In this document: in pieces, positions 10,784-20,857 of the stretch
How positions within the stretch are numbered: the first letter of the stretch is position 1
Layout of the letters: each line of letters begins with the position of its first letter
Source: Bacteroidales bacterium
Lineage (GTDB): Bacteria; Bacteroidota; Bacteroidia; Bacteroidales; Marinilabiliaceae
Direction of reading: 5' to 3'
NCBI GenBank assembly: GCA_024401335.1
Contig: JAKSLH010000003.1
Span: forward strand, 124,001-188,000
DNA: 64,000 nucleotides
The notes under the pieces: model-generated
The model's database searches: none
The model's input: only the letters and a program-made list of their open reading frames with translations
Told to the model about the DNA's origin: nothing
Translations under genes and position numbers: made by a program

Positions 10784-10814
10784 AAATGCCGACTCTATAA
10801 TAGAACCGGCATTT
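10784..10814 (-). terminator. Terminator after the purine permease gene
   Basis: The hairpin arms aaatgccg and cggcattt are followed on the minus strand by a T-rich tract (TTTAGTTTTTTT, seen as the A run at about 10773-10783). It lies 26 bases past the permease stop. Confidence 0.85.
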
Positions 10815-10839
10815 GACACTATATTGACGTCACAAAACA

Positions 10840-12138
10840 TCAATTGATAAAGGCATATTTGGCAATAAAAAGCACCGCCAACAACGCCATGCTCCAATGC
10901 ACTTCTTCCCATCGGAACGATAAGAATCGTATCAAGACATAAGCTATGACACCCATCAATATGCCATCTGCTATGCTGTATGTCATAGGCATCATCACCA
11001 TGCATATAAAGGCGGGTATTGCATCGGCATAATCCTTGAAGTCAAACTCTACTATACTTGTCACCATCATCATTCCTACTATTATCAGCACAGGACCAGT
11101 AGCCTGGGATGGTATGGCTAAGAATAATGGCGCGAAAAATAGTGCTAGAACAAAACAAATAGCCGTAACAAAGGCTGTCAGTCCACTACGTCCACCAGCA
11201 TTAACCCCCGACGCACTCTCTACAAATGTTGTCGTTGTACTTGTTCCCAACATGGCTCCAACCGTTGTGCCTATTGCATCTGCCATAAAAGCCTCTTTCA
11301 ATCTTGGGATACTTCCGTCCTTGTTTACTATTCCTGCCTGCTGACTTACACCAACTATTGTTCCTATTGTGTCAAACATATCCATAAACAACAGTGTCAT
11401 AACACAAATAAGCATGTCAACACAAGCAATATTATGCCAATCAAACTGCAGGAACACGGGTGTGATATCTGGCGGATTACCGACAATACCTCCCCATTGG
11501 GTTATTCCCATTGGTATGCCAATCAGAGTTATAACGACTATCCCAACAAGCATGGCTCCAGTAACTTTGCATGTGATAAGGACAGAAAGTAATATCACAC
11601 CTATCATAGCCAACACAACACCAGGCGAATGTATGTCGCCCAATGTAACCAAAGTAGCTTCACTGTTGACAACTATGCCACAGTTTTCAAGCCCTACAAG
11701 GGTAATAAACAATCCAATACCAACAGAGATGGCTAGTCGCATCATTTTGGGCAAGGCATTGACTATCGCCTCACGTATTCCCGTAAGTGTCAATAATATA
11801 AACAACAATCCTTCAATTAACACTGCAGTCAGAGCAAATTGCCACGTATATCCCATCGCAAGTACTATGGTATATGCAAAGAAGGCATTAACACCCATTC
11901 CTGGAGCAAGGGCAAAAGGTAGCTTTGCATATATGGCCATCACAAGCGTAGCCACTACAGCCGCCAACGCACTCGCAGTGAAGACTGCTCCCTGATCCAT
12001 TCCTGTAGCAGCAAGTATCGACGGATTAACCGCCAATATATACGCCATAGTCAAAAAGGTTGTTATACCGCCAACAATCTCACTTTTGAGATTCATTGTT
12101 GTCTTATCAAAACCAAATAGTTTCTCGAGAATATCCAT
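10840..12138 (-). CDS. NCS2-family purine permease (AzgA/PbuG type)
   Basis: A 432-residue inner-membrane transporter with about 12-14 hydrophobic segments. It shows AzgA/PbuG-branch landmarks: an N-terminal ETTMNLKSEIVGGITTF-like start, GMGVNAFFAYTIV in the third segment, and GTSTTTTFVESASGVNAGGRSGLTA, the signature loop of hypoxanthine/guanine/adenine permeases. It probably imports hypoxanthine or guanine by proton symport; the exact base cannot be read from sequence. It is followed by its own terminator and lies 8 bases from the FKBP gene upstream, so the two are probably cotranscribed. Confidence 0.9.
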   Translation of the reverse strand: MDILEKLFGFDKTTMNLKSEIVGGITTFLTMAYILAVNPSILAATGMDQGAVFTASALAAVVATLVMAIYAKLPFALAPGMGVNAFFAYTIVLAMGYTWQFALTAVLIEGLLFILLTLTGIREAIVNALPKMMRLAISVGIGLFITLVGLENCGIVVNSEATLVTLGDIHSPGVVLAMIGVILLSVLITCKVTGAMLVGIVVITLIGIPMGITQWGGIVGNPPDITPVFLQFDWHNIACVDMLICVMTLLFMDMFDTIGTIVGVSQQAGIVNKDGSIPRLKEAFMADAIGTTVGAMLGTSTTTTFVESASGVNAGGRSGLTAFVTAICFVLALFFAPLFLAIPSQATGPVLIIVGMMMVTSIVEFDFKDYADAIPAFICMVMMPMTYSIADGILMGVIAYVLIRFLSFRWEEVHWSMALLAVLFIAKYAFIN

Positions 12139-12146
12139 TGTAATAT

Positions 12147-12551
12147 TTATACTATTGCTACTACTTCTATTTCAAAAATGAGCGTTGAATTTCCTGGTAT
12201 ATCGCCCATCTTCTTTTCTCCATAACCCACTGTAGAAGGTATATATACCTCCCATCTATCTCCTATATGCATACCTAGCAATGCTATCTGGAATCCGTCA
12301 ATAAGATCTCTGACACGCAAAGCTTCTGCATATCCTTGATCAAAAGTATTGTCAAACACCTTACCATTTATCAACGAACCCTTGTAATAACAGCTAACTA
12401 CGCTGCCTGGAGTGGTCATACCCTTCCCCTCTCCTTGCTTCAAGACCTTATAGAGCACGCCTTTCGACAAATGCTCTACCCCATTCTCTTGACGTTTGGC
12501 TTTAAGAAACTCGATATTCGCCTTTTTGTATTCCTGCTTATCCTGTGCCAT
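12147..12551 (-). CDS. FKBP-type peptidyl-prolyl cis-trans isomerase
   Basis: About 134 residues from the start MAQDKQEYKKANIEF; the frame is open for 10 more residues upstream. A charged N-terminal helix precedes a single FKBP domain with the family pattern VSCYYKGSLINGKVFDNTF, GFQIALLGMHIGDRWEVYIPSTVGYGE and a final beta strand STLIFEIEVVAI. No signal peptide is present, so it should be cytoplasmic, acting in proline isomerisation and folding. It lies 8 bases upstream of the permease gene on the same strand. Confidence 0.9.
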   Translation of the reverse strand: MAQDKQEYKKANIEFLKAKRQENGVEHLSKGVLYKVLKQGEGKGMTTPGSVVSCYYKGSLINGKVFDNTFDQGYAEALRVRDLIDGFQIALLGMHIGDRWEVYIPSTVGYGEKKMGDIPGNSTLIFEIEVVAIV

Positions 12552-12610
12552 ATACTTATCGTTTTCTGCAAAGTTAAGCAATTATTGTCGTCATTACAAG
12601 AAAACAAAAA

Positions 12611-12636
12611 TAGCCGCCTCGTTTCCGAAGCGGCTA
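12611..12636 (-). terminator. Terminator after the TPR protein gene
   Basis: The hairpin tagccgc / gcggcta is followed on the minus strand by TTTTTGTTTT (the A-rich run just to its left). It lies 28 bases beyond the stop of the TPR protein gene. Confidence 0.85.
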
Positions 12637-12664
12637 TCCTAATATGATTTATTTAATCTGTCGA

Positions 12665-13825
12665 TTAAAGAGCGTTGATACGGTCAACAGCCTCCTGTGA
12701 CTTGTCATACTTGCCAAGACGGTAGTAGATGCTCTTGATTGTCTCAAGACACTGCTTCTTGTTCTCAACTGTATCAGCGTTATCTGCTGCACTTTCCATA
12801 TATGGAAGTGACTTCTCGAAGATAGCATTTGCTTCCTTCATGATAGCCTCATACTTCTTCTGGTCACGCTCGTTGTTAGCGTCAGCTACACGCTCAACAC
12901 CCTTGTTGTAGTGTACTACAGCGAGGTTGTAGTATGCATTGAAGAGCTTGTCATCCTTAGCGATAGCAGTCTCATAGTCCTTGATAGCATCTTCCATGTT
13001 GATCTTCTCGTTGAGACAGCCACGAGCAAAATAGTAGCGAGCATTTGTTGGATCCTTTGCGATAGCCTCGTTAAGATAAGCTAAAGCCTCTTCGTTACGC
13101 TGCTCTGTGAGATAGTACTGAATAAGTGTTGTAAGAACGTCCTTGTTGTCTGGATACTTAACAAAACCCTTCTTCAAGTTTGCCTCTATACGATCTGCTG
13201 GAGCCTTGAGCTGCTGATAGCAGTAGTTAGCACGAAGAATTGACATAGGACCGTCGTAATCAACTTCAGCCGACTTCTCGAAGCATGTAGCTGCAGTCTC
13301 ATAGTCCTCTGCCTGCATAGCTGCGATAGCAGCGTTGTAAATAAGAACCGAGTCGTTTACCTCTTTGTAGTTTTCAGCATGGCTATTAGCCCAAACTGCA
13401 TTAAGGAACGCTGTCTTTGCACCACTGAAATTCTGGTCGTTAAAGCACTTAACACCATAATTTACAGAGTTATTAGAGAACTGAGTGTACTCCTTAGCGA
13501 TAGCCTTAGCTTCCTTGCCAGTCTTACCCTTCTTGTCTGGAATCTGGTCAAGTTCTACAGCCTTCTCAAGATACTGACGACCCTTTACTACACCCTCGTC
13601 ATCCTTGCCTTCAGCAGCAAGCTTGCTATATACACGTGATGCAACAAGGTATGTCTTAACAAGACCCTCTGTCTTAGGATTTACAAGAGCCTCATCAATA
13701 TCCTGCTTAGCGCGATCCATCTGACCAAGAATGCAAGCATTCTCAGCTGAATTCACCTTCGCCTTCTGAGCGAATGTTGCTGTTGCAAAAGACAATGCAG
13801 CAACACATAAAATTACTTTATTCAT
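12665..13825 (-). CDS. Exported tetratricopeptide-repeat protein
   Basis: A 386-residue protein with a signal peptide (about residues 1-19, ending FAQ) followed by successive TPR-like helical pairs, for example AALAYLNEAIAKDPTNARYYFARG, DAIKDYETAIAKDDKLFNAYYN and ESADNADTVENKKQCLETIKS. TPR proteins act as protein-binding scaffolds; no enzymatic motif is visible. It lies 22 bases downstream of gyrA on the same strand and has its own terminator. The periplasmic location is inferred from the signal peptide. The precise function is unknown. Confidence 0.85.
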   Translation of the reverse strand: MNKVILCVAALSFATATFAQKAKVNSAENACILGQMDRAKQDIDEALVNPKTEGLVKTYLVASRVYSKLAAEGKDDEGVVKGRQYLEKAVELDQIPDKKGKTGKEAKAIAKEYTQFSNNSVNYGVKCFNDQNFSGAKTAFLNAVWANSHAENYKEVNDSVLIYNAAIAAMQAEDYETAATCFEKSAEVDYDGPMSILRANYCYQQLKAPADRIEANLKKGFVKYPDNKDVLTTLIQYYLTEQRNEEALAYLNEAIAKDPTNARYYFARGCLNEKINMEDAIKDYETAIAKDDKLFNAYYNLAVVHYNKGVERVADANNERDQKKYEAIMKEANAIFEKSLPYMESAADNADTVENKKQCLETIKSIYYRLGKYDKSQEAVDRINAL

Positions 13826-13847
13826 AGTTAATTAATTACTGTTATTT

Positions 13848-16382
13848 TTATTCTTTTGATGTGTTCATTTCGTTATTTTCAGCATTATCATCCAATGGCT
13901 GATCCTCAGTCATCTCGCCATCAACTGCCTCATGTTCCTCTTCATCATCATGAGGTACAATAGTGCCCGATGCCAAAGCATCGTTGCGCTTAGTAAGGTT
14001 GATAAGCTTAACGCCCTGTGTAGCACGTCCAGTAACACGGATTTCGCTTGCTGCCAAACGGATTGTGATACCTGAACGAGTAATCAGCATGAGGTCGTCA
14101 TCGTCTGTCATCTTGTCTATAGCAATAACCGAGCCAGTTTTTTCAGTTATGCGGAAATTAAGCACACCCTTACCGCCTCTGTTTGTTATTCTATAGTCAT
14201 CAACAACAGATCTCTTGCCGAAGCCCTTCTCAGAAAGCACAAAGATATTCGACTCTTCTCCTTCCTCAAGACCGATAAAGCCAACTACTCTATCTTCTTC
14301 ACTATCAAGAGTTACGCCTCTTACACCTGCACCAGTTCTACCGATGCAACGTATGTTCGATTCATGGAATCTGTTTGCGCGACCATTGAGAGTTGCAAGC
14401 ATGAGATAATTATTTCCGTCTGTCAAGATAGCCTTGAGCAACTCATCACCATCCTTAACTGTGATTGCAATGATACCGTTCTGACGTGGACGAGAATAAT
14501 CTGTTAAGAGCGACTTCTTTATAACACCATTCTTTGTTGCCATTATGATGTAATGGCTGTTTGTATATTCTGGGTTATTAAGACCTCTTACTGTTATGAA
14601 TGCCTTAACCTGGTCTTCCTTCTCAATATTGAGCAGGTTCTGAATTGCACGACCCTTCGACTGCTTATTGCCCTCTGGAATGTCATATACCTTGTACCAG
14701 AAGCAACGGCCAAACTTAGTGAAGAACATCATTGTATCATGCATCTTAGCAAAATACATATGTTCTACAAAGTCCTGATCTCGTGTACCAGTACCCTTTG
14801 AACCCATGCCACCACGGCTCTGAGCCTTAAACTCGCTGAGAAGTGTACGCTTGATATATCCTACGTGACTTACTGTGATAACAACTTCATCATCAGCATA
14901 GAAGTCCTCTGGGTTGAATTCACCTGCCGAGTATTCAATCTGTGTACGACGCTCATCGCCATACTTCTCCTTGATCTCAAGAAGCTCCTCCTTGATCTTA
15001 TCCATCTGCATCTCTTCACTTGCGAGGAAACGCTCGAGGTAATCAATGAGTTCCTTCAACTTCTGATATTCATCACGCAACTTATTCTGCTCCAATCCTG
15101 TGAGCTGACGCAAACGCATCTCAACGATAGCATTGGCCTGCAGATCATCAAGATTGAAACGTGCCATGAGCTTCTGCTTTGCATCTTCTGTGCTTGAAGC
15201 GCTCTTTATTATCTGAACTACTTCATCAATGTTATCAGAAGCAATGATAAGACCTTCGAGGATATGAGCACGCTCCTCAGCCTTCTTCTTGTCATATTTT
15301 GCTCGGCGAACAACAACTTCATGACGGTGGTCAACGAAGCATGTGATGATATCCTTGAGGTTAAGGAGTTTTGGACGTCCATGAACCAAAGCGATATTAT
15401 TCACACAGAAGCTCGACTGGAGCGATGTGTTCTTATAAAGATGGTTGAGAACAACCTGAGGCATTGCATCATGACGGAGCTCAATAACGATACGTGTATT
15501 CATATCACTCTCGTCCTGTATGTTGCTTATACCCTCTATCTTCTTATCATTCACCATCTGAGCTATACGGCTCACCATCTCTGCACGGTTCACAAGATAT
15601 GGTATCTCTGTCACGATAATGCAATCGTGTCCATCTATCACCTCAAACTCACATTTCGCTCTGATTATAATACGACCCTTACCGGTAAGATAAGCATCCT
15701 TGACACCCTGATAACCGAAGATAGTACCACCAGTAGGAAAATCTGGAGCCTTGATATATGGGATAAGATCCTCAACCTCAATATCTTTGTTGTCAATATA
15801 CGCAACGATTGCATCAATTGAGTCAGAAAGGTTGTGAGGAGCCATGTTGGTAGCCATACCAACGGCAATACCCGATGAGCCATTTACCAAAAGGTTAGGT
15901 ATTCGTGTAGGAAGAACTGTTGGTTCATCTAGCGACTCATCAAAGTTCTTTGTCATGTCAACTGTATCCTTCTCGATATCAACCAACATGTCATCAGCCA
16001 TTCTTGTCATACGCGCCTCAGTATAACGCATAGCTGCAGGGCCATCACCATCTACCGAACCGAAGTTACCCTGTCCGTCAACAAGGCAATATCTGAGCGC
16101 CCATGGCTGAGCCATATGAACGAGCGCACCATAAACTGAAGAGTCTCCATGTGGATGGTACTTACCAAGCACCTCACCTACAATACGAGCCGACTTCTTG
16201 TGAGTCTGGTTGTAGTTGATGCCGAGCTTATCCATTCCAAAGAGGATTCGGCGATGTACAGGCTTGAATCCGTCACGAGCATCAGGAAGTGCACGACTTA
16301 CAATAACCGACATCGAGTAGTCGATATATGCAGTCTGCATCTGCTCCTCTATTCGGACGGGGATAATTCTTTCGTCTGCCAT
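13848..16382 (-). CDS. gyrA: DNA gyrase subunit A
   Basis: An 844-residue subunit that breaks and rejoins DNA in the gyrase A2B2 complex. The N-terminus [33 protein letters not shown] is canonical; the catalytic tyrosine lies in [10 protein letters not shown] near residue 120. A GyrA-box-like motif ([12 protein letters not shown]) and the six-bladed C-terminal wrapping domain with repeated VI.. and GVRGV..L units follow. The C-terminus ends in a long acidic tail, as is common in Bacteroidota. The quinolone-pocket segment reads [17 protein letters not shown]. The gene is intact. Confidence 0.98.
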   Translation of the reverse strand: MADERIIPVRIEEQMQTAYIDYSMSVIVSRALPDARDGFKPVHRRILFGMDKLGINYNQTHKKSARIVGEVLGKYHPHGDSSVYGALVHMAQPWALRYCLVDGQGNFGSVDGDGPAAMRYTEARMTRMADDMLVDIEKDTVDMTKNFDESLDEPTVLPTRIPNLLVNGSSGIAVGMATNMAPHNLSDSIDAIVAYIDNKDIEVEDLIPYIKAPDFPTGGTIFGYQGVKDAYLTGKGRIIIRAKCEFEVIDGHDCIIVTEIPYLVNRAEMVSRIAQMVNDKKIEGISNIQDESDMNTRIVIELRHDAMPQVVLNHLYKNTSLQSSFCVNNIALVHGRPKLLNLKDIITCFVDHRHEVVVRRAKYDKKKAEERAHILEGLIIASDNIDEVVQIIKSASSTEDAKQKLMARFNLDDLQANAIVEMRLRQLTGLEQNKLRDEYQKLKELIDYLERFLASEEMQMDKIKEELLEIKEKYGDERRTQIEYSAGEFNPEDFYADDEVVITVSHVGYIKRTLLSEFKAQSRGGMGSKGTGTRDQDFVEHMYFAKMHDTMMFFTKFGRCFWYKVYDIPEGNKQSKGRAIQNLLNIEKEDQVKAFITVRGLNNPEYTNSHYIIMATKNGVIKKSLLTDYSRPRQNGIIAITVKDGDELLKAILTDGNNYLMLATLNGRANRFHESNIRCIGRTGAGVRGVTLDSEEDRVVGFIGLEEGEESNIFVLSEKGFGKRSVVDDYRITNRGGKGVLNFRITEKTGSVIAIDKMTDDDDLMLITRSGITIRLAASEIRVTGRATQGVKLINLTKRNDALASGTIVPHDDEEEHEAVDGEMTEDQPLDDNAENNEMNTSKE

Positions 16383-16601
16383 TTATATATAGTTTATTCC
16401 ATTTAATGCGTTTTTTTGCCTTGAGGTATATTTTCCGAGGGAATGTCGATTTTTAACCTCAAACTCAAATTAGCGCGTAAAAATAGGCAAATTTATCGAT
16501 ATGGGCAAATTTTCACCCCCAATATGAGCGCCAACAAGAACTAAAAACACAAATTTATTATGATAAAAACATTAGCGTTAAGCAATAACGCGAACAAGGT
16601 C

Positions 16602-17309
16602 TTATTTTGAACCTCTGGTATGCACAGAAATCACACCATTCGCACCACGAACACCATATATATTCGCATCCTTGATGACCTCTACATATTCAACGTCACT
16701 TATCGAAACATGATCCAAATCACTGACAGGAACACCGTCTATCAAAAGCAATGGCTCTGTGCTGCAATTCAAAGAAGAAACGCCTCTTATATTAACCTTC
16801 GCCTTCTCGCCAGGAATTGTTGTGCTACCTATCGATAATCCAGGAACTTTCATCTTCAAGGCATCCATCAGATTAGTACGGCCTGTCTGCATAAGCTGAT
16901 ACCTCGTTATCCCCGAACTCGAAGATGTCTTCTCTCTATTCCTTACAAAACCATAACCGACATCAACAAGATGCTCGTCTTTTTCAGCCAAAGCATTAAG
17001 CTGGTCACCAAGCTTGATACGCATACCCTGGCGACCTTCTACCGGTATCATATACAACTGTTTCTTATATATAACATGCAATGTATCATCGTCCTTTATC
17101 TCACTGAGACCGACTCTACCCTTCTTGTCACTGATCGCATAAATCTTTGGATTGTTCAGATATACCTTCGCCTTTCGTATAGGATTACCTAGAAGATCGG
17201 TTATGACACCATTAAACGGATGCCCCTGCATCTCCTCCTGAGCCATAACACACACTGTCATGCTTAGCATAATTGCTATAACCAATACTTTTGTCAAGAT
17301 TCTTTTCAT
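16602..17309 (-). CDS. TonB-receptor plug-like protein without a barrel
   Basis: About 235 residues from MKRILTKVLVIAIML, with a signal peptide ending at VMAQ. It has a carboxypeptidase-regulatory-like beta sandwich (FNGVITDLLGNPIRKAKVYL) and then a SusC-type plug domain (RTNLMDALKMKVPGLSIGS, VNIRGVSSLN, LLLIDGVPVSDL, VEYVEVIKDANIYGVRGANGVISVHTRG). It stops cleanly after the plug, exactly where a roughly 600-residue barrel would begin in SusC. The terminal sequence is well formed, and I see no barrel-like remnant in the 219 bases before gyrA. Similar short proteins occur in Bacteroidota; the function is not established. It could be periplasmic or could pair with another outer-membrane protein. 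Confidence 0.8.
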   Translation of the reverse strand: MKRILTKVLVIAIMLSMTVCVMAQEEMQGHPFNGVITDLLGNPIRKAKVYLNNPKIYAISDKKGRVGLSEIKDDDTLHVIYKKQLYMIPVEGRQGMRIKLGDQLNALAEKDEHLVDVGYGFVRNREKTSSSSGITRYQLMQTGRTNLMDALKMKVPGLSIGSTTIPGEKAKVNIRGVSSLNCSTEPLLLIDGVPVSDLDHVSISDVEYVEVIKDANIYGVRGANGVISVHTRGSK

Positions 17310-17427
17310 AACTACTATCATTTTAAATCATACAAATATAATACTATTCTCAATCCATTATCCATGCCATTCTGACATTTGTTGTATATTTGTGGACATA
17401 AAAAACATCCTACCAAAATCGTATATC

Positions 17428-18447
17428 ATGAAAGCTCTATTCATCGGTGGCACGGGCACAATAAGCTCTGCCATCACAAATCTTATAAGCCAGAAACCTG
17501 AATGGGAACTATTCCTGCTCAACCGTGGCAACCGCAGCAACGAAGTGCCTGGCAATGTCCATTTTATTAAGGCTGACATCAATGATGAGAATAATGTCTC
17601 TGAAGCTATAAAAGACATGTATTTCGATGTGGTATGCGACTTCATTGGCTTTGTGACCGAACAGCTCGAACGCGACTACCGTCTGTTCAAGGGCCGATGC
17701 AAACAATATATGTTCATCAGCTCTGCCTCTGCTTATCAGAAACCTCTCAGTTCTCCTTATATCACTGAGGGTACTCCTCTCGCCAACCCTTATTGGGAAT
17801 ACTCTCGCAACAAGATTGCTTGCGAAGATCTTCTAATGAAACTATACCGCCAAGAGGGCTTTCCTATAACTATCATTCGCCCTAGCCACACTTATATGGA
17901 ACGCTCTGTTCCCGTTGCTGTTCACGGCGCTAATGGTAGCTGGCAGGTCGTTAAGAGAATGATGCAGGGGAAACCTGTCATAATACCTGGCGACGGCACT
18001 ACCCTATGGACTGTCACTCACAACACTGACTTTGCTAAGGCTTTTGTTGGACTGATGGCTAACAAGCACGCCATAGGTGAGACGTTCCAGATAACTGGCG
18101 ACGAGAATCTTACCTGGAATCAGATTTATGAGGCTATCGCAACGGCTTTGGGTGTCGAGCTTAAGCCGTATCATGTTCCTTCTGATTTCCTTGCTGCCGT
18201 AGGCAAACAATACGACCTCGAAGGTGGCCTCATTGGCGACAAGGCTAATACTGTTATTTTCGACAATACTAAGCTTAAACGTGCCGTTCCTGGCTTTACG
18301 GCGACTGTTCGCTTCGACCAAGGCGCCCGCATGGCTATCGACTATATACTCAAGCATCCTGAATACCAGAAAGATGATCCTGAATTCGACACTTGGTGCG
18401 ACAAGGTGATTGCAGCCATGGAAACGGCGAAGAGTTCTTTGCTCTGA
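17428..18447 (+). CDS. NAD-dependent epimerase/dehydratase (extended SDR)
   Basis: 340 residues when started at MKALFIGGTGTISSAI; the longer open frame runs through the promoter region and is not used. The N-terminal Rossmann motif GGTGTI binds NAD(P). The pattern MFISSASAYQ followed by YWEYSRNKIACEDLL supplies the catalytic Ser/Tyr-x3-Lys-like residues of nucleotide-sugar epimerases, though the Tyr-x3-Lys appears as YSRNK. The mid region IIRPSHTY and the C-terminal substrate domain are typical of the family. A -7 box TATATTTG lies about 43 bases before the start. It precedes GH43 by 24 bases, so the two probably form an operon acting on plant or host sugars. The substrate is unknown. Confidence 0.85.
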   Translation: MKALFIGGTGTISSAITNLISQKPEWELFLLNRGNRSNEVPGNVHFIKADINDENNVSEAIKDMYFDVVCDFIGFVTEQLERDYRLFKGRCKQYMFISSASAYQKPLSSPYITEGTPLANPYWEYSRNKIACEDLLMKLYRQEGFPITIIRPSHTYMERSVPVAVHGANGSWQVVKRMMQGKPVIIPGDGTTLWTVTHNTDFAKAFVGLMANKHAIGETFQITGDENLTWNQIYEAIATALGVELKPYHVPSDFLAAVGKQYDLEGGLIGDKANTVIFDNTKLKRAVPGFTATVRFDQGARMAIDYILKHPEYQKDDPEFDTWCDKVIAAMETAKSSLL

Positions 18448-18471
18448 ACTATTAATTTTTAATTATATAAC

Positions 18472-19503
18472 ATGAAAACAAAAAACGGATTTACATTGCT
18501 TCTCACGGGCACTATGGCGCTGACAGCTTGTCAGCAACAGACCCAGAAGGTGTCTGAAGAACTGCCTACGTTCACCAACACTGGCAACCCGCTTATCAAG
18601 AACGCTTATTCTGCCGACCCCGCAACTCTTATCGTTGGCGATCGTCTCTACCTTTTTACTGGTCACGACGAATGCTTCGAAGACAGCGTGGGATATGAGG
18701 GCCAATACGGCTTCAACATCACCAACTGGCTCCTCTACTCTACTGAGGACATGCAGACTTGGACCGACCACGGCATAATCTTCAAACCTACCGACTTCTC
18801 ATGGGGCGTTGGTGAAGCATGGGCTGCTCAATGCGTTGAGAAGGACGGCAAATACTACTATTACCTCACAGCTCAGGCTGGCGAACCATACACTGGCAAG
18901 GCCATAGGTGTCGCTGTAGCCGACGAACCTACTGGTCCTTATAAGGATGCTATCGGACGTCCTCTCATCGACGACAAGATGACCGACAATGGCGAACGTG
19001 GCTGGTGGAACGACATCGACCCTACAGTTCTCATCGACAACGATGGAACTCCTTGGCTCTGCTGGGGCAACGGCACTTGTTTCATGGCTAAGCTTAAGGA
19101 CAACATGATCGAGCTCGACAGTGAGATAAAGGTCATCGACTTGCCTAAGTATGTCGAAGGTCCATGGCTCTCTGAACGCAACGGAATCTACTACCTCGTC
19201 TATGTATCTATGGGTGAAGGTCGCGAGACTATATCTTACGCTATGGCTAGCAGCATGGAAGGTCCATGGGAGCCTAAGGGCGAGATTGCTGGAATGGCTG
19301 ACAATAGCTTCACTATTCACCCTGCTATATGCCAGTTCAAGGGCAAATGGTATTTCTTCTATCACAACGGCAATCTTGAACTCAATGGCTACAAGGGTGC
19401 TGGCGGTCGCCGAAGCGTATGCGTAGAAGAGATGTTCTTCAACGAAGACGGCACAATCAAGTTTGTTGAGCAGACTGAAAAGGGAATAAGTCTTAGCAAA
19501 TAA
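18472..19503 (+). CDS. Glycoside hydrolase family 43 lipoprotein
   Basis: A 343-residue enzyme with a lipobox (LTAC near residue 20), so it is probably attached to a membrane. The five-bladed propeller of GH43 shows its three acidic residues in order: the catalytic base in NAYSADPATL, the pKa-modulating Asp in WWNDIDPTVL, and the general acid Glu in YVEGPWLS. GH43 members release arabinose or xylose from arabinan and arabinoxylan; the exact linkage cannot be read here. It lies downstream of an SDR-family gene and is closed by a strong terminator. Confidence 0.92.
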   Translation: MKTKNGFTLLLTGTMALTACQQQTQKVSEELPTFTNTGNPLIKNAYSADPATLIVGDRLYLFTGHDECFEDSVGYEGQYGFNITNWLLYSTEDMQTWTDHGIIFKPTDFSWGVGEAWAAQCVEKDGKYYYYLTAQAGEPYTGKAIGVAVADEPTGPYKDAIGRPLIDDKMTDNGERGWWNDIDPTVLIDNDGTPWLCWGNGTCFMAKLKDNMIELDSEIKVIDLPKYVEGPWLSERNGIYYLVYVSMGEGRETISYAMASSMEGPWEPKGEIAGMADNSFTIHPAICQFKGKWYFFYHNGNLELNGYKGAGGRRSVCVEEMFFNEDGTIKFVEQTEKGISLSK

Positions 19504-19526
19504 AAGGTCATACCCAAAAACGAAAA

Positions 19527-19557
19527 AAGCCCGCATACCTTTTTGGTATGCGGGCTT
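19527..19557. terminator. Strong bidirectional terminator between convergent genes
   Basis: The arms aagcccgcatacc and ggtatgcgggctt form a perfect 13-base stem with a 5-base loop. It is flanked by A-rich sequence on the left and T-rich sequence on the right, so it can stop transcription from both the GH43 gene (plus) and the DUF4293 gene (minus). Confidence 0.92.
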
Positions 19558-19579
19558 ATATTTTTTGTTGTAATATAGC

Positions 19580-20044
19580 TTATCTCAATCTGTTAAGGCT
19601 CTGAATAAGGGCCTCGTCATCGCTGATAAAGCGATAAGCGAAATAATCGAGAACAGCGGCAATCACCGGTAGTAACATCGCATAGCAGAATGTCCACTCT
19701 ACCTCTATGTCAGAAGCGATTGTCTTCTGGAGATAAAGTATGATAAGGGCCAATCCCAACTGGATACCCACATTGATGCCGCATACACGCATCTGAAGTG
19801 GACGATTCTTGAACAGCACGATCGACAAGAGATTGAGAACTGTCGTCATGACTACCAATGTCGCAAGCGGAATAAGATAATATACAACTACAGGCTGCTC
19901 TGGATTTGTGGTTTCTACCAACGAATAGAAATTCATCTCGAAGATACCTTTAGGACCAACGAACTGTCCTAGACTGATAAAGCACAACGCCAAAGTCAGC
20001 AAGAAAGCTACTAGCAGAAATAATGTTTGTTTTCTCTGTATCAT
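19580..20044 (-). CDS. DUF4293 membrane protein
   Basis: A 154-residue protein with four hydrophobic segments and the starting pattern MIQRKQTLFLLVAF that marks the DUF4293 family of Bacteroidota. A short extracytoplasmic loop follows the first segment (FVGPKGIFEMNFYSLVETT). Family function is unknown. It lies 12 bases downstream of the META lipoprotein gene on the same strand and is probably cotranscribed with it. Confidence 0.85.
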   Translation of the reverse strand: MIQRKQTLFLLVAFLLTLALCFISLGQFVGPKGIFEMNFYSLVETTNPEQPVVVYYLIPLATLVVMTTVLNLLSIVLFKNRPLQMRVCGINVGIQLGLALIILYLQKTIASDIEVEWTFCYAMLLPVIAAVLDYFAYRFISDDEALIQSLNRLR

Positions 20045-20056
20045 AATAGTTATTGA

Positions 20057-20836
20057 TTATTCTCTTATAAGCTCAACGAGAACATTGCCTTCTTCGTCAA
20101 GGAGGTGCAACTCGGCATTCTCTACCGACCACATGGCAACCTTTGTCAATACTCCTGCAATCTTGTTCTCTATATCCATCGAGTGTTCATCACAAAGCAT
20201 CTCTGTTACATAAGGATTAGTGAACTTCATCGTAGCATCCGACAGTTCAATCGAACCGCCCATACTGTTACAGCCTGTATTGCCACCGAAGAGGTTATTC
20301 TCAAGGTCAAAGAAGAACTCTGGTGTTGTCTCTGTCTTGTCTACAGCCTCACCATTCACGCTCTTCACCTTCCAGGTGCCCTTGATGCTCCACTCGTCAA
20401 CACCGTTCTTGCGGAGATACTGAAGCTTCAAAAGCACATTGCCATCCTTGTCAACAAGTGTAGCAAGTGGAAGAACACCTGTAGTATCTACACTGAACGA
20501 AGCGACTTTGTTTATCGCATCCTGGAATATTGCGTCATTATCCATCTCTGGACACATCATACGTGTCGATGCCTTGACTTCAAACGACAATTCATTGTTT
20601 GCTTGATCACCGGCGGTCATATCACCATTCATGCTATTGCATCCTGCATTGCCGGCAAATCTCATCTCGCCAACCTCTATCTGCAACTGAGCAACTGTCT
20701 CATCACTAAACTTTGCACCAGCAAGTTCTGTAATAGTCCATGTACCATCAAGTAGTTGCAACTGATTGCCGTTGTCAACCTTTGTACAAGCAGCCATCAT
20801 TGCTGCACATGCACCTAACAAAAATAATCTTTTCAT
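20057..20836 (-). CDS. Lipoprotein with two META (HslJ-like) domains
   Basis: About 259 residues from MKRLFLLGACAAMMAAC, with a lipobox at AAC. Two tandem META domains are visible by their repeated landmarks: LLDGTWTITELAG with FAGNAGCNSMNGDM, RMMCPEMD and a C-terminal beta strand; then IKGTWKVKSVNGEA with FGGNTGCNSMGGSIE and EMLCDEHSMDIE. HslJ-like proteins of enterobacteria are heat-inducible and linked to novobiocin resistance; in Bacteroidota the role is unknown. It lies 21 bases after the amylomaltase gene, same strand. Confidence 0.88.
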   Translation of the reverse strand: MKRLFLLGACAAMMAACTKVDNGNQLQLLDGTWTITELAGAKFSDETVAQLQIEVGEMRFAGNAGCNSMNGDMTAGDQANNELSFEVKASTRMMCPEMDNDAIFQDAINKVASFSVDTTGVLPLATLVDKDGNVLLKLQYLRKNGVDEWSIKGTWKVKSVNGEAVDKTETTPEFFFDLENNLFGGNTGCNSMGGSIELSDATMKFTNPYVTEMLCDEHSMDIENKIAGVLTKVAMWSVENAELHLLDEEGNVLVELIRE

Positions 20837-20857
20837 TATCAATAGTTTTTGTGATTT

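Noticed and set aside
16100-16160. Gly at the gyrA position equivalent to E. coli Asp87 (GDSSVYG) as a quinolone-resistance change
   Set aside because: The residue may be normal for Bacteroidales GyrA, and the key Ser equivalent to Ser83 is kept, so resistance cannot be claimed from this.
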